From NCBI GenBank assembly GCA_036278835.1, contig DASUKH010000019.1:1-15630 (forward strand): a stretch of 15,630 nt of DNA, given 5' to 3'. The translations under genes were made by a program, and so were the position numbers. Source of the stretch: DATARH01 sp036278835 (GTDB taxonomy: Bacteria > Pseudomonadota > Alphaproteobacteria > ATCC43930 > CGMCC-115725). A model generated the notes under the pieces. The model saw nothing but the letters and a program-made list of their open reading frames with translations, was not told the DNA's origin and did not search any database. Below are positions 1 to 7,075 of this stretch, one piece after another. Every line of letters begins with the position of its first letter. The stretch's first letter is position 1.

Positions 1-172
1 TTATGTCCGCGAGGACCAGCTGGCGATGACCCCGGCGATGCAGCCCGACGAGGAGGCGATGCTCGAAGGCACCGCCAGCCCGCGCCGGCCCAACAGCCGC
101 CTCTCCTGTCAGCTCGTCGTCTCGCCGGAAATGGACGGGCTGGTCGTGTACCTGCCGGAGACGCAGACGTGA
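1..172 (+). CDS. 2Fe-2S ferredoxin (adrenodoxin type), 3' end only
   Basis: This is the last 56 residues of a small 2Fe-2S ferredoxin; the start lies before the window and the stop TGA is at 170-172. The segment RLSCQ (fragment residues 33-37) fits the last cluster cysteine of adrenodoxin/putidaredoxin-type ferredoxins. It is followed by QLVVSPEMDGLVVYLPE, which matches the usual C-terminal strand 'C-Q-x-x-x-x-x-x-L-D-G-L-x-V-x-x-P'. The upstream stretch with MTPAMQPDEEAMLEG fits the acidic partner-docking helix of this family. The protein would shuttle single electrons in the cytoplasm from a flavin reductase to an oxygenase such as a P450. The gene for a matching reductase begins 128 bp downstream on the same strand, supporting that role. 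The three upstream cluster cysteines are outside the window and cannot be checked. Confidence 0.88.
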   Translation, partial: YVREDQLAMTPAMQPDEEAMLEGTASPRRPNSRLSCQLVVSPEMDGLVVYLPETQT

Positions 173-191
173 GCGAATATCTGGTCGTACT

Positions 192-274
192 CGTAGGATG
201 GGCTGAGCGCTGCGAAGCCCATCATCCGCCGGTGCCGCCTGGGATGGGCTTCGCTTTGCTCAGCCCATCCTACG
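192..274. repeat. Palindromic intergenic repeat, family B copy 1
   Basis: Two 32-nt arms (192-223 and 243-274) are inverted copies of each other with three mismatches, clustered in the middle, separated by 19 nt. The shared core reads GGATGGGCTGAGC on the left arm and its complement on the right. A diverged relative lies at 2191-2276. It fills most of the 128-bp space between the ferredoxin and reductase genes. The form resembles dispersed REP-like hairpins common in proteobacterial genomes. It could act as an RNA hairpin lowering or ending read-through from the ferredoxin gene. Confidence 0.8.
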
Positions 275-300
275 GTCCGTACGGCCACGGTTGACAGAGA

Positions 301-1536
301 ATGCCTGATCACCGGGTCGTCATCGTCGGCGCCGGGCATGCCGGGTTTCAACTCGCCGCCTCGTTGCGCCAGCACGGGTTCGACGGCCGCATCGCGCTGC
401 TCGGCGACGAGAAGGTGGTGCCCTACCAGCGGCCGCCGCTGTCCAAGGACTACCTCGCCGGCAAGATCGGCTTCGACCTGCTGCTGATGCGGCCGGAATC
501 GTTCTACCGCGACCACCATATCGATTTTCTGCCCGGCGCGCGGGTCGCCGCGATCGACCGTGCCGCCCGGCGGGTCGAGCTCGCCGCGGGCGAGCGCCTC
601 CAATACGACCACCTCGTCCTCGCCACCGGCGCCCGCAACCGGGTGCCGCCCTTGCCCGGCATCGACCTCGACGGCGTCTGCTGGCTGCGCAGCCTCGCCG
701 AGACCGACGAACTGCGCGACCGGCTCGCCGCCGCCGAGCATGTCGTGGTGATCGGCGGCGGCTTTATCGGCCTCGAATTCGCTGCCGTGGCGCGCGCCCA
801 GGGAAAGCCGGTGCATATCGTCGAACTGACCGACCGGGTGATGGGGCGGGTCGCGTCGGTGCCGGTGTCGCATTTCTTCGCCGCGGCACACCGCCGGGCC
901 GGTGTCGAATTCGGTTTCGGCGCGCAGGCGGTGCGCATCGCCGGCAGCCTCGGCCGGGTCGAGCATGTGGAACTCGCCGGCGGCGAGCGCCTCCAGGCCG
1001 ACCTCGTCGTCGTCAGCATCGGGGTCGTGCCGAATGCCGAGCTTGCCACCGCGGCCGGGCTGGCGGTGGCGAACGGCATCGTCGTCGACGACCGCCTCGC
1101 GACCGCCGATCCGGCGATCTCGGCGATCGGCGACTGCGCCGCCTTCCCATGCGTCCATGCCGGCGGCCTGCCGAGCCGCCTCGAATCGGTGCAGAACGCC
1201 GCCGACCATGCGCGCTGCGTCGCCGACCGCATCCTCGGCAAGCCGCACGCCTATGACGCATTGCCGTGGTTCTGGAGTGAGCAGGGGGAGTTGCGGCTGC
1301 AGATCGCCGGGTTGACCGCCGGTCACGACCACGCCGTGCTGCGCGGCGATTCCGAGAGCGGCGCGTTCTCGGTATTCTGCTACCGACAAGGGGCGCTGAC
1401 CGGCATCGAGTCGGTCAATCGGCCGGCCGACCACGCGCAGGCCCGCCGGCTGCTGGCGTCAGGCCGGCAGGTCACCCCGAACGAGGCGGCCGACGACAGC
1501 TTCGACCTGCGCGCCGCCGCCGCAAAACGCGGCTGA
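301..1536 (+). CDS. FAD-dependent ferredoxin reductase (rhodocoxin/putidaredoxin reductase type)
   Basis: This 411-residue flavoprotein should pass electrons from NAD(P)H through FAD to a 2Fe-2S ferredoxin, here most likely the one encoded just upstream. The N-terminus carries the FAD Rossmann motif GAGHAG (10-15). A second dinucleotide fold with IGGGFIGLEF (151-160) binds NADH. SAIGD (274-278) is the late FAD-contacting motif, and the C-terminal segment with PWFWSEQ is characteristic of the ThcD/CamA family. Length matches the family (about 400-410). The start ATG at 301 gives a protein beginning directly before the first beta strand; the upstream ribosome site is weak (ACAGAGA), and a TTGACA touches the start region. 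The terminal oxygenase partner is not in the window, so the pathway (P450, hydroxylase or iron-sulfur dioxygenase) cannot be named. Confidence 0.93.
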   Translation: MPDHRVVIVGAGHAGFQLAASLRQHGFDGRIALLGDEKVVPYQRPPLSKDYLAGKIGFDLLLMRPESFYRDHHIDFLPGARVAAIDRAARRVELAAGERLQYDHLVLATGARNRVPPLPGIDLDGVCWLRSLAETDELRDRLAAAEHVVVIGGGFIGLEFAAVARAQGKPVHIVELTDRVMGRVASVPVSHFFAAAHRRAGVEFGFGAQAVRIAGSLGRVEHVELAGGERLQADLVVVSIGVVPNAELATAAGLAVANGIVVDDRLATADPAISAIGDCAAFPCVHAGGLPSRLESVQNAADHARCVADRILGKPHAYDALPWFWSEQGELRLQIAGLTAGHDHAVLRGDSESGAFSVFCYRQGALTGIESVNRPADHAQARRLLASGRQVTPNEAADDSFDLRAAAAKRG

Positions 1537-1576
1537 AGGTTCGACTGGAAGGCTCTACCTTCACCAACCCCCCTTC

Positions 1577-1657
1577 CGCGTTCCCGGCGAAAGCCAGGAC
1601 CCACCGGTCCGCGCTCGGGTTGTTGCACCGTGGGTCCCGGCTTTCGCCGGGAATGCG
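1577..1657. repeat. Palindromic intergenic repeat, family A copy 1
   Basis: Arms 1577-1603 and 1631-1657 are inverted copies matching at 25 of 27 positions, with a 27-nt loop. The core is TTCCCGGCGAAAGCC on the left and its complement on the right. A second copy with nearly the same arms lies at 7784-7865. It occupies the 249-bp gap after the reductase gene and may serve as a hairpin ending that transcript. The rest of the gap (1658-1771) holds further short degenerate pieces of similar sequence and the ridA-like leader, with no gene seen. Confidence 0.82.
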
Positions 1658-1785
1658 GGTTTTCAGAGCACGGCGGGATTCCGGAAACGGCTTTCTCCGG
1701 AGGCGGATTGACGTCGCGCCTATGCGCTGTCGCGGGAATGACGCTATGAATCTGCGGAGATCAGCAATCCTCATAGGAGGGAGCG

Positions 1786-2181
1786 ATGGCGGAGTTGCAG
1801 CGCACCTACATCAAGCGCCCGACGGCGCAGGCCCGCGCCTATTCGCAGGCCGTCATCACCGAGGGCGGCCGCACGATCTGGCTCGCCGGGCAGGTGGCCG
1901 TGGAGGATGGCGGCGGCCGCTCGCTTGTCGGCGATTTCGACGGCCAGGTGCGCGAGGTGTTCGCCCGCCTCGGCCGCACCCTCGAAGAGGCCGGCGCCAG
2001 CCTCGCCGATATGGTGACAATGACGGTGTTCATCACCGATGCCCGGTTCGGCGACCGCTTCACCGAGCTCCGCAAGGAGATTTTCGGCGACAACTTCCCG
2101 GCAAGCGCGCTCATCACCATCGCCGGTCTCGCCCGCCCCGAAATGCTGGTCGAGGTCCAGGGCATCGCCGTCGCCCGCTGA
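1786..2181 (+). CDS. Rid/YjgF/UK114-family protein lacking the key arginine
   Basis: This 131-residue protein belongs to the Rid (YjgF/YER057c/UK114) family of small trimeric cytoplasmic proteins; canonical RidA hydrolyses reactive enamines/imines formed from amino acids. The family pattern is clear: AYSQAV near residue 18, IWLAGQVA (31-38), a long helix with LEEAGASLADMVTMTVFIT (66-84) and LVEVQGIAV at the end. Aligned by eye with E. coli RidA, Glu120 is kept (Glu123 here), but the substrate-carboxylate Arg105 is replaced: NFPASAL (103-109) stands where RidA has FPARS. Subfamilies without this arginine are known not to act as classical imine deaminases, so the function is open. The start is fixed by a strong AGGAGGG ribosome site 5 nt before the ATG. 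A convergent amino-acid dehydrogenase gene follows. Confidence 0.9.
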   Translation: MAELQRTYIKRPTAQARAYSQAVITEGGRTIWLAGQVAVEDGGGRSLVGDFDGQVREVFARLGRTLEEAGASLADMVTMTVFITDARFGDRFTELRKEIFGDNFPASALITIAGLARPEMLVEVQGIAVAR

Positions 2182-2190
2182 CCCGTCACT

Positions 2191-2276
2191 CGTAGCATGG
2201 GCTGACCCCGGCATCGCCCGGGGAAGCCCATCGCGACGCCGAAATGGCGGGCTTCGCTTCGCTCAGCCCACCCCAC
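2191..2276. repeat. Palindromic intergenic repeat, family B copy 2 (diverged)
   Basis: The left part (2191-2232) begins CGTAGCATGGGCTGA and ends GAAGCCCATC; the right part (2244-2276) carries GGGCTTCGCTTCGCTCAGCCCA, the inverted counterpart. It resembles the copy at 192-274 but has an altered, GC-rich insert in the left arm. It fills the 95 bp between two convergent genes and ends at the base before the stop codon of the DadA-like gene, so it probably acts as a two-way transcription end. Confidence 0.7.
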
Positions 2277-3545
2277 TCACGCGAAGCGGGCGGGGGCGAA
2301 CGGCGCGATGTCAATCGGCGCCGGGCGCCCGGCGATGAGGTCGGCGACGATGCGCCCGGTCATCGGTGCCGCCGTCATCCCGACATGGCCATGCCCGAAC
2401 GCGTAGAGCACGTTGCGGCCGGCCTGCGAGCGGCCAAGCGCCGGCAGTGAATCGGGCAGTGACGGGCGGTGCCCCATCCATAGCGACAGCCGCTCCTCGG
2501 GGTGATCGGTGGCGAGGCCCGGCAGCATCCGGCGGCCCTGCTCCAGCAGCACGCGGGCGCGGCGCCAGTCGGGCGGCGCTGCGAGACCGGCCAATTCGAC
2601 CGTGCCGGCAAAGCGGAGACCCTGGTCCATCGGGGTCGCGACAAATTTGCCGTCGCCATCGGCGGTCGGGATGCGCGGCATGATTTCAGGGTCGCGGATC
2701 ATCAGGTGATAGCCGCGCTCGGTTTCGAGCGGGATGCGGTCGCCGAGCATCGCCGCCAGGTCCTTCGAGTGGGCGCCGGCGCACACCACCGCGGCGTCGG
2801 CGGCAATGTCGCCGGCAGTATCGGTCGCGACCGCGACGAAGCGACCGCCGTCGAGCCGGAAGCCGATGGCACGCGCCCGCACGATCGCGCCGCCCTGCCG
2901 GGAAACCTGTTCGGCAAGCCGGGTGACGAGGCCGTGCGGGTCGCCGATATGGCCGTTCTCGCGCACCAGCAGGCCGTGCACGTAGTCGCGCGACAGGGCG
3001 GGTTCGAGCTGGCGCAGCCCGTCGGCGTCGAATTCGTCGACGACGACCCCGTTTTCGCGCCGCAAGGTCCAGGCGAAGTTATCCTTCGCGAGCGAAGCGG
3101 CCGAGCGATAGACGTAAAGATGCCCGACCTGATGGATCAGGTCTTCGGCCCCGGCACCGCGCGCCAACTCGCGCATCAGCGGCACGGTCGGCCCGAGCAA
3201 TGGGCGCAAGGCCCGTGCCTGCGCCCGCACCTTCTCGGGCTGTGACGAGCGCAGAAAGCGGATCAGGTAGGGCAGGGCGGACGGCAGATAGCTCCAGCGC
3301 AACGACAGCGGCCCGAGCGGGTCGCGCAGCCAGCGCGGCACCTGACGGATCACCCCCGGCATCGCCATCGGCGTCACCGACGAGCCGTTGAGGCACCCGG
3401 CATTGCCGAACGAGGCGCCTTCGCCCGGCGGCAGCGGGTCGATCAGGGTTACCTCGTTTCCGTCACGCATGAGCCAGTTCGCCGTGCACACCCCGACGAT
3501 CCCAGCGCCGATTATCGCGACCCGCCGTCCCCGCGCCTCGCTCAT
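2277..3545 (-). CDS. DadA-like FAD-dependent D-amino-acid dehydrogenase
   Basis: This 422-residue flavoprotein of the DAO/DadA family would oxidise an amino acid (typically a D-amino acid) to the imino acid, which becomes the 2-oxo acid and ammonium, passing electrons to the respiratory chain at the inner membrane face. The FAD motif GAGIVG is at 13-18. Family marks follow: ASFGNAG (44-50), GHIGDPHGLV in the middle, the segment WMGHRPSLPDSLP and the C-terminal FGHGHVGMT that closes the FAD site. The start at 3545 (MSEARGRRVAIIGAG) is chosen because it has a GGGGAG ribosome site about 7 nt upstream and puts the Rossmann fold at the N-terminus; an in-frame ATG at 3596 would add 17 residues not typical of the family. 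The substrate cannot be told; related family members also oxidise L-amino acids, glycine or hydroxyproline. Confidence 0.88.
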   Translation of the reverse strand: MSEARGRRVAIIGAGIVGVCTANWLMRDGNEVTLIDPLPPGEGASFGNAGCLNGSSVTPMAMPGVIRQVPRWLRDPLGPLSLRWSYLPSALPYLIRFLRSSQPEKVRAQARALRPLLGPTVPLMRELARGAGAEDLIHQVGHLYVYRSAASLAKDNFAWTLRRENGVVVDEFDADGLRQLEPALSRDYVHGLLVRENGHIGDPHGLVTRLAEQVSRQGGAIVRARAIGFRLDGGRFVAVATDTAGDIAADAAVVCAGAHSKDLAAMLGDRIPLETERGYHLMIRDPEIMPRIPTADGDGKFVATPMDQGLRFAGTVELAGLAAPPDWRRARVLLEQGRRMLPGLATDHPEERLSLWMGHRPSLPDSLPALGRSQAGRNVLYAFGHGHVGMTAAPMTGRIVADLIAGRPAPIDIAPFAPARFA

Positions 3546-3634
3546 CGCCCGCTCCCCGACATTTTTCCCGATGAGGATAGCATCACGACAACGCAATTCG
3601 GGCGGGACAAAGCGGGACCACCGGCGGTACGGGG

Positions 3635-3654
3635 ATTGCCCGATGTCGGGCGAT
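3635..3654. promoter_or_regulatory. Short dyad upstream of the GT39 gene
   Basis: ATTGCCCGA (3635-3643) and TCGGGCGAT (3646-3654) form an inverted repeat matching at 8 of 9 positions with a 2-nt centre, in the 150-bp space between two divergent genes. It could be an operator shared by both genes or a leader hairpin of the glycosyltransferase mRNA. No convincing -35/-10 pair was found beside it. Confidence 0.25.
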
Positions 3655-3695
3655 CGCGGTTTCGCCTATGCTGCACGCCCAGCCATCGGTGGGGG

Positions 3696-5231
3696 ATGAT
3701 GCCGGGTTTAGGTTTTTCGACTGCTGAGGCATGGGCTCAGGAATCATCCGCGCAACGGGCGCCGGCCTACGGGGGGTGGACACTGGCGGCGATCGCCGCG
3801 CTCACCGGGCTGCGGCTCGTCTGGCTCGCGGTGCAGCCGGCGGGGCTTTATCCCGACGAGGCGCAATACTGGGTCTGGGCGAAGCATCTCGCGTTCGGCT
3901 ACTACTCGAAGCCGCCGCTGGTGGCGTGGGCGATTGCCCTGACGACCGGTTTGTTCGGCGACAGCGAGTTTGCCGTTCGCCTCGCTGCGCCGCTGTTGCA
4001 CGCCGTCGCCGCCGGTTTTGTTTATGCGACGGGCGCGCGGCTCTACGATTCGAGGGTCGGGTTCTGGTCGGCGCTCGCCTATGCCAGCCTGCCGGGCGTC
4101 TCGATCTCGGCCTTCATCATCTCAACCGACGCGGTGCTGCTGCCGTGCTGGGCTGCCGCCCTCTACGCTTTCATCCGCGCCCGCGAGCCGGGTGGCGGGC
4201 GCTGGTGGCTCTGGGTGGGGGTATCGATCGGCCTCGGAATGCTCGCCAAATACGCAATGGCATACTGGCTGCTGGCGGCGTTCGGCTGGTTGCTGGCGGT
4301 GCGGGACGAGCGGCGGCATTTGGGGCCGCTGCTGGCCGCGACCGGGATCGGCGGGCTGATCTGGCTGCCGAACCTGTGGTGGAACTGGGATAACGGCTTC
4401 GTCAGCTTCATGCACCTGCGGGACAATGCCGACCTGACCCGGCACTTGTTCCACCCCTCTGCCTTCGCCGAATTCTTCGGGTCGCAATTCGGCATCGCCG
4501 GGCCGCTTGTTTTCGCGGCATTGCTGGCGATTGCCGCGACCGGCCGGTTTCGCGCCGACCGCCGGGCGTGGCTGCTGGCGACATTCGCGCTGCCGGCCTT
4601 GGGGCTGATGCTGTGCCTGAGCTTCTTGTCGCGGGCCGAGCCGAACTGGGCGGCGCCGACCTACATCTCGGCGGTCGTGCTGATCGCCGCGGTGCTGCTC
4701 GAAGGCGGCTGGCGGCGCTGGCTGCGCCTGTCGGTCGCGATCAACCTGCTGCTGGCCGTGATCGTGTTCGGCATGACCGACGCGCTGGCGTCTGTCGGGG
4801 TCTCGGTGCCGGCGAAGCTCGACCCGCTGCACCGGCTGCGCGGCTGGCGCGGCCTCGGGCAACAGGTCGGCGCGCTGCTCGCCGCGCATCCCAACCTGAA
4901 GCTCCTGGCCGACGATCGCGAGGTGCTGGCGGCGCTCACGTTTTATGTGCGGCCGCACCCGTTCGGGGCGGTCGAATGGAACCCGATCCCCGGCATCACC
5001 GACGAGTGGCGGCTCGTCAATAATATAGGCGACCACCGCGGCGAGGATTTCCTGGCGGTCACCGTGCACAACCTCGCGCGCGAGATGCGGCCCGATTTTG
5101 CCGCGCTGATCCCGCTGACCACGATCACCACGACGACCGGCCCCAATGGCGGCCGGACCTACAAAATTTACATCGCGCGCGATTTTCGCGGCAGCGGCCG
5201 CCGCAGCCCCGCCGCAACCACCAGCCGGTAA
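3696..5231 (+). CDS. Glycosyltransferase family 39 (ArnT/PMT-like) membrane protein
   Basis: This is a 511-residue multi-pass inner-membrane protein of the GT39/ArnT type, which moves a sugar from a polyprenyl-phosphate carrier onto a lipid or protein on the periplasmic side. After the first membrane helix (about 28-48) comes GLYPDEAQYW (50-59) with the catalytic acidic pair Asp54-Glu55, then GYYSKPPLVAW (68-78), both hallmarks of the family. Many hydrophobic helices follow, with FLSRAEPNWAAP in the later part and a soluble periplasmic tail. The ATG at 3696 (or the adjacent one at 3699) follows GGTGGGGG and is preferred; an upstream TTG at 3636 would add 20 polar residues. The last 64 bp overlap, tail to tail, the 3' end of the response-regulator gene. 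The acceptor is unknown; no lipid A or cell-wall gene lies nearby. Confidence 0.88.
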   Translation: MMPGLGFSTAEAWAQESSAQRAPAYGGWTLAAIAALTGLRLVWLAVQPAGLYPDEAQYWVWAKHLAFGYYSKPPLVAWAIALTTGLFGDSEFAVRLAAPLLHAVAAGFVYATGARLYDSRVGFWSALAYASLPGVSISAFIISTDAVLLPCWAAALYAFIRAREPGGGRWWLWVGVSIGLGMLAKYAMAYWLLAAFGWLLAVRDERRHLGPLLAATGIGGLIWLPNLWWNWDNGFVSFMHLRDNADLTRHLFHPSAFAEFFGSQFGIAGPLVFAALLAIAATGRFRADRRAWLLATFALPALGLMLCLSFLSRAEPNWAAPTYISAVVLIAAVLLEGGWRRWLRLSVAINLLLAVIVFGMTDALASVGVSVPAKLDPLHRLRGWRGLGQQVGALLAAHPNLKLLADDREVLAALTFYVRPHPFGAVEWNPIPGITDEWRLVNNIGDHRGEDFLAVTVHNLAREMRPDFAALIPLTTITTTTGPNGGRTYKIYIARDFRGSGRRSPAATTSR

Positions 5232-5896
5232 CCGCCCGCTTCGGTGACGAGGATTTCGGCATGCCCCGGATCGCGCTCGATCTTGCGGCGCAGCCGATAG
5301 ACGTGCGTTTCGAGCGTGTGGGTCGTGACGCCCTCGTTGTAGCCCCAAACCTCGCCAAGCAGGGTGTCGCGATCGATGACGCGGCCGGCGCGGTGGAGGT
5401 ATTCGAGGATCGCCGCTTCCTTGTCGGTGAGGCGCACGGTGCGGCCGTCGCCGTCATCGACCATCAGCTTGCTGCCGGGGCGGAAGGTGTACCCTCCGAT
5501 CGCCACCGCCGCACCGGCGCCGGTCCGGCTGCGCGCGAGTTGCACGCGCAGCCGCGCCAGCAGGTCGCTGAGCCTGAACGGCTTGGCGAGATAATCGTCG
5601 GCCTCGGGACTGCCTTCGGTGGTCGGGTCCGGCGCCTGCCCGGCGGCGGTCATCATCACGATCGGAATATGGCGGCCGGCCTGCCGAATCAGGCGGCACA
5701 ATTTGTATCGCGCCGCATCGGGAAGATCGCCGTCGAGCAGCACGGCATCGCTGCGCTCCTCGCGCAGCAGGCGGGGAGCCGCGGCGCTATCGCAGTCGCG
5801 ACCGACGAATTCCGCACTTGCATCGAGCTGCTCGGCCAGCGACCGTCGCAGCGCCGGATCGTCGACGACGATCAGAATCCTGTGCCGTTCGCGCAT
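5168..5896 (-). CDS. OmpR-family response regulator (receiver plus winged helix)
   Basis: This 242-residue two-component response regulator would be phosphorylated by a sensor kinase and then bind promoters as a dimer. The receiver domain (about 5-120) has the acidic pair Asp12-Asp13, the phosphoacceptor Asp55 (in VLLDGDLPD), Thr83 and Lys105 (DYLAKPF), so it appears fully active. The winged helix (about 140-235) contains VRLTDKEAAILEYL, the recognition-helix region THTLETHVYRLRRKI and the wing hairpin GGYRLV. The start at 5896 begins MRERHRILIVVDD and follows an AGGGGCG ribosome site; the reading frame stays open to 6085, but the extra 63 residues are arginine-rich and unlike the family. No histidine kinase gene is adjacent, so the regulator is an orphan here. 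It is divergent from the aldo/keto reductase gene and overlaps the GT39 gene at its 3' end. Confidence 0.92.
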   Translation of the reverse strand: MRERHRILIVVDDPALRRSLAEQLDASAEFVGRDCDSAAAPRLLREERSDAVLLDGDLPDAARYKLCRLIRQAGRHIPIVMMTAAGQAPDPTTEGSPEADDYLAKPFRLSDLLARLRVQLARSRTGAGAAVAIGGYTFRPGSKLMVDDGDGRTVRLTDKEAAILEYLHRAGRVIDRDTLLGEVWGYNEGVTTHTLETHVYRLRRKIERDPGHAEILVTEAGGYRLVVAAGLRRPLPRKSRAM

Positions 5897-6087
5897 ATGC
5901 CGCGCCCCTGAATGTCCCGCTCTCCTCGACTCTCGAAGGTTGCCGCCATTATGCGCGGATCGGGCGCGAATTCTCCCCGCGTTTGCGGAACCCTGCCCCC
6001 CTCGGCCGGGTCGGCAACCGTTTGACCCGCGGCCGGTTATCGAACAGGCTCGCGCGCGATTGCCTCGCGGGAGCGGAAAGGACAAGC

Positions 6088-7056
6088 ATGGAATACACGA
6101 CGCTCGGGCGCACCGGCCTCAGGGTCAGCGTCGCCGGCCTCGGCTGCGGCGGGTTCAGCCGGCTCGGGCTCGGCACGGGCGGCAGCGAGGCGGACGCGGT
6201 CGGCATCATCCGGCTGGCGCTCGATCTCGGGGTCAACCTGTTCGATACCGCCGCCATTTACGGCACCGAGCCGGTGCTCGGGCGGGCGCTGCGCGGCGTG
6301 CCGCGCGAGCAGGTGGTGATCTGCACCAAGGCGACGCTTGGGGCCAGCGGCCCCGACGGGTCGCCGGAGCGCGCCGTGGCCGCACTCGACCGCTCGTTGC
6401 GCGAACTGGGCACCGATTATATCGACGTGTACCAGCTGCACGGGGTCGCGCCTTCCGCCTACGATCACGCGCATACCGTCATCGCCCCGGCTTTGCTGCG
6501 CGAGAAGGAGAAGGGCAAGTTCCGCCATCTCGGCATCACCGAGACGGCGCCCGGCGACCGCGAGCACGAGATGGTGGGGCGCGCCTGCGCCGACGGCATC
6601 TGGGACGTGGCGATGATCGCCTTCCACATGATGCACCAGAACGCTCGCCGCCGCGTCTTCCCGCTGACCCTGCAGCACCGCGTCGGGACGCTGCTGATGT
6701 TCGCGGTGCGCAACATCTTTTCGCGCCCCGAGCGGCTCGCCGAAACGATGCGAGAGCAGGCCGCCGCCGGCACGCTCCCGGCGGCGCTCGCGGACAACCC
6801 CGACCCGCTCGGCTTTCTGGTGCACGAGGGCGGCGCCGCCAGCATCGTCGATGCCGCCTACCGCTTCGTGCGGCATGAGCCGGGGGTCGATGTCGTGCTG
6901 TTCGGCACTGGCTCGCCGGCGCACCTGCGCAGCAACATCGACTCGCTGCTGAAGCCGCCTTTACCGGAGGCCGACCGCGCCCGCCTCGCCGAATTCTTCG
7001 GGCACCTCGTCGGGATCGGCCTCGACGCGCCGCACCTGGCGCCCCGCCGCGGCTGA
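6088..7056 (+). CDS. Aldo/keto reductase
   Basis: This 322-residue protein is a cytoplasmic NAD(P)(H)-dependent oxidoreductase of the aldo/keto reductase superfamily, folding as a single TIM barrel. The catalytic tetrad is complete: Asp53 and Tyr58 (in FDTAAIYG), Lys81 (CTKAT) and His118 (YQLHG). The opening MEYTTLGRTGLRVSVAGLGCGGF matches the usual first strand and loop, and VLFGTGSPAHLRSNI near residue 285 matches the cofactor-binding segment. The ATG at 6088 follows GGAAAGGA, and it is preferred over upstream in-frame starts because the family begins here. Substrate is unknown; the style recalls the sugar or 2-oxoaldehyde reductases annotated only as oxidoreductases. The gene is divergent from the response regulator (190 bp apart) and convergent with the cupin gene. 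Confidence 0.92.
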   Translation: MEYTTLGRTGLRVSVAGLGCGGFSRLGLGTGGSEADAVGIIRLALDLGVNLFDTAAIYGTEPVLGRALRGVPREQVVICTKATLGASGPDGSPERAVAALDRSLRELGTDYIDVYQLHGVAPSAYDHAHTVIAPALLREKEKGKFRHLGITETAPGDREHEMVGRACADGIWDVAMIAFHMMHQNARRRVFPLTLQHRVGTLLMFAVRNIFSRPERLAETMREQAAAGTLPAALADNPDPLGFLVHEGGAASIVDAAYRFVRHEPGVDVVLFGTGSPAHLRSNIDSLLKPPLPEADRARLAEFFGHLVGIGLDAPHLAPRRG

Positions 7057-7075
7057 ATCTGCGCTGGTTCAGCCG
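7050..7075. terminator. Hairpin spanning both stop codons of two convergent genes
   Basis: CGGCTGAA (7050-7057) and TTCAGCCG (7068-7075) are perfect inverted copies with a 10-nt loop. The left arm contains the stop codon of the aldo/keto reductase gene and the right arm that of the cupin gene, whose coding ends are only 12 bp apart. There is no T-run on either side, so it is at best a weak or factor-assisted two-way terminator. Confidence 0.35.

Noticed and set aside
291..296. Exact TTGACA just before the reductase start
   Set aside because: A promoter here would start transcription inside the coding region, and no -10 box at the right spacing was found; chance match.
109..1434. Minus-strand open frame (441 codons) opposite the ferredoxin reductase
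   Set aside because: The plus-strand protein has full FAD/NAD motifs; the opposite frame has none and crosses an intergenic repeat.
1658..1760. Possible short gene between the first family A repeat and the Rid gene
   Set aside because: Only repeat-like fragments such as GCGGGATTCCGGAAACGG and a palindromic GCGGGAATGACG tail were seen, with no ribosome site or plausible protein.
4122..5348. Minus-strand open frame (408 codons) opposite the GT39 gene
   Set aside because: Low-complexity Arg/Gln/Pro-rich translation and no motif; GT39 is clear on the plus strand.
5897..6085. N-terminal extension of the response regulator by 63 residues
   Set aside because: Arginine-rich, no domain, and it would fill the divergent upstream region; the start at 5896 has a ribosome site and the standard receiver opening.
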